Shown here: one piece after another, positions 32,723 to 42,250 of the stretch
Layout: every line of letters starts with the position of its first letter
Numbering within the stretch: position 1 is the stretch's first letter
Source of the DNA: Apostichopus californicus
Taxonomy: Eukaryota; Echinodermata; Holothuroidea; Aspidochirotida; Stichopodidae
DNA length: 44,002 nt
Direction: 5' to 3'
Assembly: GCA_020650975.1 (NCBI GenBank)
Contig: JAIPMN010004200.1
Span: 1-44,002 of the forward strand
Made by a program: the position numbers and the translations under genes
The notes under the pieces: generated by a model
The model's database searches: none
What the model was told of the DNA's origin: nothing
What the model saw: only the letters and a program-made list of their open reading frames with translations

Positions 32723-34333
32723 TTTGACGAAAATTTACTTGACTAAAAGACCAAAATGTGACTGCTGAGAACATAAAACGATTGAGAAGTAGATAAGATA
32801 TTGTGTGAAGGATGGTAAAGACAAGATATGTATACTTGCAGTACATGTGCACACTTTGACACTAAGCATATAAATCCAACATGTGGGTTCTTAATGCAAT
32901 TGCCACCTAAAAACTCAACAGCTACCTAAAGCCTACCTATCAACAACCTTTACCCTGTACTAAAATTATACAAGCAAGTGTAGCATCGAGATTAACTTAC
33001 ATGTTTACAGCATTTGCTGCCTGCATTAAGTAAACAAATGCTTTTCGTTATCACTGATGATTGCCATGGGCAAACAATGTTAATTGTTAACCAAGTGATC
33101 TTTATAATGTTAATTAAGAAACCCTGGATGAAAAATAATATTTAAGGATGTAGCTGGACAAATGTACACATGTAGATGAACTTCAAATTGATGGTATAAG
33201 GCTACTGTATACAGCTGTTAAACATCATGACTAATTAAATTTCTCAGAGTAATATTCCTGTGACATTGAAATAATTAAGGCAGCTACGTTTATAGGAATG
33301 TAATTTCCTCATTCTACTTACACCTCCCTTCACGAAGTGGCAAATATTAACTTTTGTTTGAAATTGACTGTCCTGCTGGTAAAGTTTTACTTAAATTTTG
33401 CTATCAGCCACCCATTCAGGGCACTGTATTCCTGATTTGAAACTGCAAGCTAAAGACTCCTTTGAATATTCATGATGAAAGTATGCTGAAGCCAGGAACA
33501 TGACTACAACAATTGCCATAAATTGAACCATGAACAGAAATTACCACTAAAGACATAAAAAATTACTTTCCAGAAGCTGGTTCATAAACTTCCCTCATTT
33601 TTCACTTTTGGTTGCATATTAAACCAATATTACCCATAACATACACAATGATCTCAATCAAAATTTTTTTTTTTTTTAAGTATCTGTGGGATGCAGTCTG
33701 AAGACTACAGTCAAACTCTTTTCCATTGTCTTCCTCCCTCTTAGACAGCGTTTGTGAAGTCTTCCATCCGGTAAATGTCACTCATAACTTTGCAAACAAC
33801 ATAATTCAAAAGATATGTGAACTAGGCCTAACTGTGGTACACATTAACCACTCCGAAGGTCAAGTCATCAATAATAGTTAACTTTGTCATATAGTTAAGA
33901 ACGTCATGTACCCCCTAAGCTTTCAACTCTCTTAAATCCATATGAACAAAGAAATGTTTATCGAACCCCTTTAGATGGTTGGTTAGCATCACCAATGGCC
34001 TTGGCCCTACCATGGTTTGGGCTGGGATCATGATTGGCACTTTATTCCACCAGCTTATGCAAGTCATTATAAATTTAGTAGACCCCACTGGATAATTACA
34101 GAACCCCTTTTTGGTGGGAACACTCTGTGGACACCTTGCCCTCATAGACACCCAAATATTTTCACAGACCCCTATGATCAAGGCTGTACATATTTTATTT
34201 TAACAAAACATTATTGATTGAGACTGCAACCATAATTCTCCAGATCCATTTTCAACAGCACACTATGTGTATCTAAATTGACAGTAGTACATATGGCTTC
34301 TGAGAACATGGCAGCAACATTTGTATAGGAATA

Positions 34334-34598
34334 GGAGTGTTAGCTCAGTGGTTAACGCCAGTGCCTTCCAATTATAAGGTCCCCGGTTCGAGTCACTCCA
34401 AGATTAATATATGTCGTCTAGTTTCAGAATTGTTGACAATTGACGATTCATAATCATGGACTTTAAATATGAATGTAAGAGACTGACTTCGGTCAGCTTG
34501 CGGCTTTGATAAGCCAATGAGGCTTCTTCGAGAGTTCCTGCTTGCAGGAGGATCTAACATACATACATACATACATACGTACATACATACATACATAC
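34334..34598 (+). mobile_element. tRNA-derived SINE with ACAT-repeat tail
   Basis: The head at 34334-34399 is tRNA-like. ggagtgt and tcactcc pair as an acceptor stem with one mismatch. The A-box-like ttagctcagtggttaacgc and B-box ccggttcgagtc are in place, and ccttccaattataagg can form an anticodon-like stem. An unrelated body of about 155 bases follows, then (acat)n at 34556-34598. The body and tail, and the lack of a clean D arm, argue for a SINE rather than a working tRNA gene. It differs from the SINE at 8033. Confidence 0.8.
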
Positions 34599-36029
34599 AA
34601 TAGTTGCTCCCAGTATGAATATTCTGACTAGTGTTAAAACTTACAAATAAGTTACAATCGCCTATGATTAGTCGTAGAACAATAGTAGTAAAACATTCCT
34701 GCTATCACCGTTTGGCAAGAATTGTGGATGCAAACATTCAATTGAACACATCCATTGTCTGTTCACAGGATAAGCACAGACTACTGGCCATAAAACCATA
34801 AGAAACCCTCCAATTCCATAGCAACACAATATCAAGCAAAAGAGATCTCTGTAGCTCTTCTGTCAATGCAACCAGGAGAAGGCCTGTATATGCAGCACAC
34901 TGCACAATGCCTTACTGAATCTTTGGTCAATTCATGCCAAATTCAAGTTTAAAAATTAGGCAGCAAGTTGTGCACAATGTTCTAGTGCTAACCATGTGCT
35001 ACATGGTTGCATTAAACAATCCTTACTATTAGTATTTCAACTGAGGCACATGCTATACATGTACAGAATGAGAGTATAAGGCTGAAACCAGAACTATACA
35101 ATAGCTCACTTAGCCTAAGTGTGTTTCTTAGCTGTCTTTACCCACATGGGCTAGGTTGCATAATTATAACAAACATACAGCATTACCCTTGAATGCACAG
35201 GCATCTACATACACAACCCTGAGGATTGACAATACAAAGGACTATACACAAACAGGCTACACAATATGATAGATTTAACCTCCTGACCCCTTAGGATAAA
35301 TACTACACCTCTATTGGGGTGTACTTGAGACTGTTACAGGTGGTCCTGGTACTTGGTAGGGAATAATGCATACTTGTGCACCTATGCCTAGTAAACCTAG
35401 CAACATTATTATTTACATTTATGTTGTTGCAAACACCACATTACATGAAACGTAGGCCTGAATTTAGATATATTAGTAGGATGGGCTACTGCAGATTTAG
35501 GTTTATGTTAGGCCTACCCTAACGTAAACTCTTGTTAGGCGTAATAGAACTGTAGTTTGGCCGATTATTCAAGTTTATTATGCAGGTACTAAACTTAGGA
35601 TTTGCAAATACGAAAACAACGTCATTTGTTGGGGTACGCTGTTCAAACCTTATGTATTGAATGCACGTTTCCACCTAGTTTCATAATCTTACCGTCGTCA
35701 CTTCGAGACTTTACGTGATTGACTTCCACCGTAGGTTCAGAACTTCAGACTACAGCTAGCACATAGGTTTAAATTTCTGTGCCACAGCAGACAGCACTGT
35801 AAATTTCTGCTGTTCCCATCAAACGGATATACGGAAGCGTAGAAAAGACATTACATTGACACACAAACGATAACATTATGAAAATAATACCCGTTTTGCA
35901 CGCTTAATACTTCTCATGAAGTTGTGGAAATCTAAACATTACCAGTTTCATGAGATGAACTAATCGTACGAAACGGTAAAATTCCGGAAATTACCGTTTA
36001 CAAACTTCCTACCATCTTGACAAAACGTC

Positions 36030-36300
36030 AAAAATAGGTACCTTTATTGTTGTCATTTCAACATTTTTCATAAAATACTTGATAGAAAGTCAACATATTC
36101 AAAATGTTTGCATAAAATCGTTGTAATGGCTAAATATGGTCATTTTTAAATATCAACATGTTTCAGGAAAGCATCAAATTATACACTTGGATTCATAGAC
36201 GTCAACATTTTAAACATTTTGCAGAAAATTTTTGAGATGTAAAGATGTAATAAGTTGTCGTTTCAACATTTTTCAGAAAATTGTTGAGTTTTCGAGATAC
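36030..36300. repeat. Degenerate tcaacatttttcagaaaat-type repeats
   Basis: Variants of the word recur near 36057, 36091, 36158, 36202 and 36263, with spacing of roughly 35 to 70 bases. They look like a decayed minisatellite. Confidence 0.5.
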
Positions 36301-37618
36301 TACAAATAAACAATTCATAATTTTCTTATTTTTACATGATATTATCTTGTTAACTAAATATTTACCTGAAAAATGTCAACTTATTAAGGTAAAGATATTC
36401 CTATCTTGATGGCACTTTGAGCTACCGTAACTTTCTAAAGTCTCACCATATGTCAGAATATCTTGACAAAAAGTATCAAGTTGTTGACGTTGTGTGCTAA
36501 AAACCGCAATAGGTTTACTTCCCGTTTGTCTTTTCAAACCTGGATATGTGACTGACCTTGCGAACATGTTAAGGATCGAAACGGCTGAAAATTACGAAAA
36601 AAAGAATGCTCCAATTGAGACGATGGATGTTAAACAACAACAACTTACAGTGGCATAAGTAGATTCTATACGCAAACAGCATTATCTTGCCGTAAATTGG
36701 GAAGGGCCCTGGTGTGGGTGACATCACTGATATCCATGAAGCGTGCTAGGAAAGAATGCAATAGGCCGCCGGTATGGGGACGCCATAATCTGTCGTCTTA
36801 TTATACATATAGGAGACATCAAGTGAACCCAAACGGTCAGTATCAATTATGATACAGACGCGCACTAAGATAAACGACAAAGTCTCAGTGCTGCTAAAAT
36901 GTTGTTTCAGTGATCGATTCGGTACAACCGTATGAAAGTATTTACTATGTTTTAGCACAATCTTTCGTTTGGAGTTTGATTGTTGACTAGTCTTAACAGG
37001 GAGTTGTTATGGAACTGTCTCAATATGGCCCAAAATTCATCAGTATGACGTCAAAACTTTCTGGGAAAGGACCCCACGGCCCACCACCTTCATAAAAGTC
37101 TTCATCAACCACCCCAGGGCCACCCTCTCCGTCGTGAAATCCTTGATTCGCCTTTGGCAGGTCCATAAAAAGAGTGTCGGGAAAATTTCGAACACCCACC
37201 CCCCCCCCCCCCAACCCACACAAATAAAAAAATAAAATTGTCTATAACTTGCTACGTTTAAGTTGAACTTAGATCAAAGAACTATAAAGGGCGTCATTAA
37301 CATTTTAACTTTGGAAAGATATGCCCAAGGTTTAACCATAACGGAAAGCCTGCAGTCCTTTTCTTGAAAACTTCAGGCAGATAAATTTTTCAGTAGACCG
37401 ATAATAACATTAAATAGGAAATGAAGTTTAGCATGTTTCAATTTTGAATACATCTGGCGGGGAATATGAACAAACCTTTCGAAGGAACCAAATTCCCTTT
37501 CGAAGTCTACAAAACTGATAGTTGAGATGTTGGACGGGCCTGTTTGCATTAAACAAATGCGAAACAAAGAATGGCCACGGAGACCGTCCATTTGCACAAA
37601 CGACTGGAACCACTTTCT

Positions 37619-37632
37619 ATCACTATGGCAAC
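37619..37632. promoter_or_regulatory. X-box-like (RFX) site
   Basis: On the minus strand the 14 bases read gttgccatagtgat. They fit the X-box pattern RYYRYY-N2-RRNRRY, with a perfect GTTGCC left half. The site lies about 240 bases upstream of a possible first-exon donor of the plus-strand gene. A degenerate match is expected by chance every kilobase or two, so this is suggestive only. Confidence 0.3.
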
Positions 37633-37809
37633 AAAGCATTGTGCACGCACCTGCAAACACAATCTTGGTAATGTAAACAACACTACCTCTCATCTGCTCC
37701 CGATACCAACTGTGCACATTGTTATATGTTTAATGTTTGATGTTTGCAAGTTGTTGCGATTACAGAAGTAAAGACTTGCCGATACTCACCGATGTCTGTT
37801 TCATTTGTA

Positions 37810-37873
37810 GATCGAGAAAAGAAAATCACTGAGGACTGAAATTTCGGATAATATCGACGGTCGCGTTAATGAG
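37810..37873 (+). other. Possible 5' UTR exon end of the plus-strand gene
   Basis: A donor-like AATGAG|gtaggtc occurs at 37873/37874 in a CpG-containing patch upstream of the acceptor at 38711. It is the best nearby candidate for the non-coding first exon. The exon start is not determinable by eye. Confidence 0.25.
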
Positions 37874-38711
37874 GTAGGTCTAAGTTTAGTGCTAAAACTT
37901 TGAAATGAAACTTAGGAATTTCCATCACTGTGTCGCGGGACGTCCCGTTGGCATTGTAATGAAATTTAACGCCTAACTCACGGCCTAGACTAGCCTTCAT
38001 ACAGTAGTTAATCTACATATGTTGGAGAGCTAACGCAAAGGACTGTTTTTAGAACCAAGTAACGCATCGAATTCTTTGTCGGGATATCATCAATATAATA
38101 TAAAATACATATCCTTACCACTGAAAAAAAGATGACACCTAGGCAATAACTACTAAACTACGTATAAAAAACATTTCCTGAAATTCCAACAAGAGTACAA
38201 CTATAAAGTATAACAGTAACACAGCCTAGCCTAACGTTATGATATGTGTTTTTTTAGGCCATTCAGATTGAGGTCTTCAAACAACCCCCCCCCCCCCCTA
38301 AAAAAGTTTCAGTTCTTGGGAATGAAATACTTTTTGGCTATGAAAACTCATTTTTGATAGTGTGGTAGTTGGCCTAGGCTATATATGCAACTTTTCAGAC
38401 TACCTAACTTAAATTATTGTATGTGTAATAACCATCACAGCATTATATTGTAATTTTAAATAATTAAGCCGACCACTCATTCACGTTAACTTACAAAAAG
38501 GAATACTACACCTCAGACTACTGTAATTTAAATATGCATATAGTCTTGTAGAAGAAGACACTGTTCCACTGATCAGCTTATTGTTCGCCCCAGCATGCAC
38601 TTCATAATCATGTCTGTATTGATAAACAGTAACATGTCTTGTGCATGTGTACACAGTAACAATCATGAAGATATATATTATTTGGTCTAAAAATATGTCA
38701 TTTTCTTCCAG

Positions 38712-41109
38712 CTATTGCTCATGAGGGGCCCACCAATCATTGATAACTCTATCGACATAAAAAGGGTCTGAAAGATGACATCACTACCAAAACTCAAAGT
38801 TCCCCAAGAAACAGGCATATCAGCAATTCCTATTTTGCCACAAGATTGCTCACCACCCCGGAGATCAAAAACTGTCATTGGAATTAAAAAATCATCACAT
38901 TCTTTGGATGGAAATTCAAGGTCTGCTGCGCTTTTCCCATGGTTACAGCCTGATTTACCAGACTCAAAACCGACCCCAAGGTTTGACCCTCTACGACCGA
39001 CCAGAGAAAAATCATTCACGCTATCCTCGACTGATGTAGAGTTTGAAAATGAAATCAACATGCTCAGAAAGAAACGAGAGCAATATCATCAGTTCCATCG
39101 AAATTGGATGAGGCCGTTTTATGGATCAAAAGTGGATCAAGAAGAATATAGGTACTACTACTGTATAGTATGTTATGTCTTTGTTGTAATTAAGCCAAAT
39201 AGGTAATTTTAAAGGGTGTGAAGACTCGCGCAAAAAGAAACGTCTAATGCCGGTAATCTGACCTAGTTTCAAATGAGGTGTAACAGAAGTGTTAGACACC
39301 ACCATCGATCCCAGAAAATACACACAGCTTGCTACTGTCGGTCATTAGACACTAGTGTACAGTCAGTACATACAGCTGCGGTCAATACCCACAGCACAGT
39401 GTACAAATGATACAGGGATGGACATCTCAGGTCCAGCTAAAGATAACAAGGTATCAGGTTTCATTACTGTCTGCATTTTGTAGCGACACAAGCAAACGTC
39501 ACTTGCAAGCAACAGAAAGTTAACTTTTTCAGATGGCCACAAGCGGTTTGGGGCGAATCTTCAATGCCTTGAACGGAATTCCTGTATGTGCTCTCTCATA
39601 GTTTTAAAGTTTAATGTTGACAGAAGATAAAATGCCATTGCAGGTAATTCTAAACTAATGAGTGGCAGATATTATATTATGCATTATGGTGAAGTTTTTC
39701 ATCATTCATATCTGGCTGGTTCATTTGAACTGTGCATAGGAATAGACTATTAGCTGCATTTTGGTATAGATGGTATCAAGGTTCTACGTTTGAATTGCAA
39801 TTAAGAATGGTTGTAGCTGCAAAGAAATAAGGAATGTTACAGAGGACAGACCAAAAGACATCCCCTTTGGTTGGTTGTGTTCTCTTGTGCTAAAATGTTT
39901 TTTTTTCAAGGATCACCATAGGGAGTAACTTTACTAGTGAATAATTCTGTTTTCAAAAATTACAGAAAATGAATAAAAAAATGACAAGAAAGAAATGATG
40001 AGTCATGACCCCTCCCCCACCCCTCCCCTCTCCCCCATCATTTACAACTTTATCTGATATTATTTTATTTACATTTTTTCAGGAAGGGTATCAGATCAGA
40101 ACTCAAGAATCAAATGTCTGAGAAGCAAAATAACTGGAAAACCTTTCAGAAGGATAAAGTCCAAGAGACTGTTCAGGCCTATAGCTACGATCAGGAATGC
40201 ATCAATAAAGACAGGACGGACAGGACGGAGAAAGCGGTTTATCTTCGAAAATTCAGAGATGAAAATAAGAAGGTAAGCTTCCTTTATATATATTAATCTG
40301 AAGATTAAGGTTTGAAGCTTTTTCGAGATAATTTTGCCAAATTGATAAAGTTTTGATGCAAATATAATTTTTCAATGAATCAAACTATAAACCATCTTTT
40401 TGCTTTCGTTTTAGTTTCACAGGAAGATATTTTAACTAGCAAGTGTCTAAATTGTCATTAGATTCTGAGGCATTTGCTGTGAAAGTATAATAAAAGTTCA
40501 ATATCAAGAAAACTTCAATTTCAAATGAAAATAAGGATCTTTGTTATTTAAATGTAAAAACAATCAGCTTTTAGTGGAAGAAGTATACTTTATTGGGATA
40601 AATACGTATAAACATCTTCAAATTTGAGAAATGTTCTGTTTTGACTACTATATCCAAAAACTGTTAACGCTAAAAATATCATTTCTGGAAGGAAGGTTTA
40701 GAGAAGCTAATTGTAGAAATGACATACCAGATTCACAAGCCCATACAGTAGGTGTAAAGCACTATTTGTAAACATTTGTAAACATGTATGACTTGAAACT
40801 GCATGTTATGTAGAATGGCAACACTAAGTTATTTTCTGCCAGTAGAGATATAGTGCAGATAACCTTTGGCTTTCACATTTATATTGCATAAACATCATGG
40901 AATGATTCATTATTATGTGTACAAATTGTAATAATTCATGACATTTTACAATTTCAAATCTGTTTGGGATCGCTTACAGTATGTTAACTTTTCTTCAGGT
41001 CATTGAAGAAAGGGAGAACCTGAAAAGAGCAAAGAGAATCAACACTGCGGTATTTGAACAAGAGCTGCTGCGATATAATCCTGTTAACTGGAGCCAAACG
41101 TTGAGGTGA
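38712..41109 (+). CDS. Unrecognised 225-residue charged, coiled-coil-like protein, three coding exons
   Basis: An acceptor (ttttcttccag, ending 38711) opens an exon whose main ATG is at 38775 (aagATGa, A at -3). Splicing 38775-39151, 40083-40272 and 40999-41109 keeps one frame (junction phases 2 and 0) and ends at TGA, giving 225 residues. Residues 1-85 are proline- and serine-rich and basic (CSPPRRSK, DSKPTPRFDPLRPTREK), probably disordered. From about residue 88 to 215 the chain is rich in E, K, R and Q with long predicted helix (FENEINMLRKKREQYHQF, LRKFRDENKK, VIEERENLKRAKR). It ends FEQELLRYNPVNWSQTLR. There is no signal peptide, membrane segment or catalytic motif. I do not recognise the family. 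The length, charge and compact tail remind me of small ciliary microtubule-associated proteins; that is inference. It is divergent from SSADH. Confidence 0.8.
38721..38771 (+). other. In-frame upstream ORF of 16 codons
   Basis: An ATG at 38721 (weak context, C at -3) opens MRGPPIIDNSIDIKRV and stops at TGA 38769-38771. The stop lies one codon (AAG) before the main ATG and in the same frame. It lies in the 5' UTR part of the exon and could lower initiation at the main start or, less likely, be read through. Confidence 0.55.
38775..39151 (+). CDS. Unknown protein, coding exon 1 (residues 1-125 plus two bases)
   Basis: From the main ATG to donor TATAG|gtacta. It encodes the proline-rich N-terminus and the first helical segment, ending VDQEEY. 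The last two bases (AG) join G of the next exon to make Arg126. Confidence 0.8.
39152..40082 (+). other. Intron of the plus-strand gene (931 bp)
   Basis: Non-coding. An exon-like 51-base segment (39533-39583) is flanked by ttttcag and gtatgt but breaks the frame. A pyrimidine-rich stretch at about 40011-40036 precedes the acceptor. Confidence 0.7.
40083..40272 (+). CDS. Unknown protein, coding exon 2 (residues 126-189)
   Basis: Acceptor acattttttcag, donor AAG|gtaagc, 190 bases. It encodes KGIRSELKNQMSEKQNNWK through KFRDENKK, all strongly charged and helix-like. Confidence 0.85.
40273..40998 (+). other. Intron of the plus-strand gene (726 bp)
   Basis: AT-rich, with no recognised feature. 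Confidence 0.75.
40999..41109 (+). CDS. Unknown protein, coding exon 3 (residues 190-225 and stop)
   Basis: Acceptor aacttttcttcag. It encodes VIEERENLKRAKRINTAVF and the C-terminus YNPVNWSQTLR, then TGA at 41107-41109. The 3' UTR follows. Confidence 0.85.
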   Translation, partial: VIEERENLKRAKRINTAVFEQELLRYNPVNWSQTLR

Positions 41110-42250
41110 TGATGAGAAGATTGTTATCAGTGGTTATAGGAGCCGAAGGACTCACTTTGAAGAACTGTCGGGGCAAAGAAAATATTGACCCCAACTTTTT
41201 CATTATATTTGTTCATGTCCATGTTACAGAAATGTTTGTTTTTTTTTTCATTTTGTAACAAAGCAATAATGCTTGTGTGAATTTATGTATTGTATGTAAC
41301 AAAATATATTGTGGAAAAATTGCAGCATCATACTGTATCCATGTAGTACTATTCTGGTAGATTAGAATATCTAAGAACTGCTGTTGATCGAGGGAGGAGG
41401 GGGAGGGGTGAGTGTGGGGGAGGGGATTGGTCATGAAATTGAAAGTTGGTTAGAAGTTTAGCATAAATCTATAATTATTTCATTCCCTAATGATTGTTAC
41501 CCCCAGAGTGACATAAACGACCAGGAATGAGTAACTTATAAATCAAGGAATGTTTAACTTTTACATTTTCAGTCATTGTTGGATAAATGTCAAGTCACAT
41601 GAATATTTGTGGAATTACTGACTGCAAGGTATAGAGGTATGTTCTATAAATATTGGTATGCTAAGAAAAAACACTTCTGAAAAACTTGTAATAGAACCAC
41701 CATGTTGTAAAGTTTTTTAAAAGTTAGTTACAAAGTTATAATTTTTGTGACAGTGGTTTCCAATATGCACCTGCATATATTTTCAAACCCAACACATGTA
41801 TAATTCAACTGATATCACTGCTCAATTGTGAAACTTATATATTAATTATAAAGTGTTAAACAGTTTGTGCTGCTGTGATATGCACATAAGAAAATCATGT
41901 GCCATAACCTGTATACATTACCTTCTTAGGTGGAATCGATTGATAAATCATTTAAACATTGATCCTACGAAAATAATTAAGATGCAAAATATTGGCTTCC
42001 ATTATGAATTTTTCATTTCTTTTTTTGGACACAAGAGGTCATAATGAAGTTAAAGTATGTCTTCTTGTATAAGTTGATTTTGCAATATAGCTTCCAGTAA
42101 ATTGTCACAGCTTGAATTCCTTTTATGTATATATTGGTTCTGTGTAACTTAGCTCTGTAAATTGCTATCGACTTGTGTAAAGATATCAATGCTGAAAGTA
42201 ATGAAATAGTCAGTCTTAAAAAAATACAGAGAGAGTAATAAAAGTAAAAA
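41110..42250 (+). other. Probable 3' UTR region of the plus-strand gene
   Basis: No coding frame follows the TGA. A G-rich stretch lies at 41391-41426. The first clear AATAAA is at 42237-42242, immediately followed by an A-rich run, and another is at 42427-42432. Where the transcript really ends cannot be told from sequence alone. Confidence 0.45.
42237..42242 (+). terminator. Candidate poly(A) signal
   Basis: AATAAA about 1.1 kb after the stop codon of the plus-strand gene. The adjoining genomic A-run is consistent with but not proof of a 3' end. Confidence 0.35.

Larger units (their letters stand above)
32743..37800. other. Upstream region of SSADH and divergent gene; no accepted exon
   Basis: This interval should hold the SSADH 5' UTR exon and promoter, reading leftward, because a splice acceptor lies at 32743-32744. 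I could not fix that exon. Somewhat CpG-richer DNA occurs at about 35600-36000 and 36540-37000. Also present are a SINE (34334-34598), degenerate tcaacatttt repeats (36030-36300) and a C tract (about 37199-37212). Confidence 0.4.

Noticed and set aside
34334..34399. Functional tRNA gene
   Set aside because: The D arm does not form properly, and the segment continues into a body and ACAT repeats typical of a SINE.
36376..36567. Minus-strand ORF starting MFARSVTYPGLKRQTGSKP, resembling a mitochondrial leader for SSADH
   Set aside because: The leader-like composition is attractive, but its good donor-like sites leave phase 1 or 2. All usable acceptors at the start of SSADH exon 1 are phase 0, and an in-frame TAA blocks extension from the better upstream acceptor.
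37571..37771. 66-residue plus-strand ORF (MATETVHLHKR...) as first coding exon of the unknown gene
   Set aside because: No donor with a phase compatible with the 38712 exon was seen, and that exon has an in-frame TGA just before its own good ATG.
39533..39583. Exon-like 51-base segment (ttttcag ... gtatgt) inside the first intron of the plus-strand gene
   Set aside because: Entered in the required phase it reaches a stop codon, and as an alternative first exon it does not keep the downstream frame. It could only be a poison exon, for which there is no evidence.
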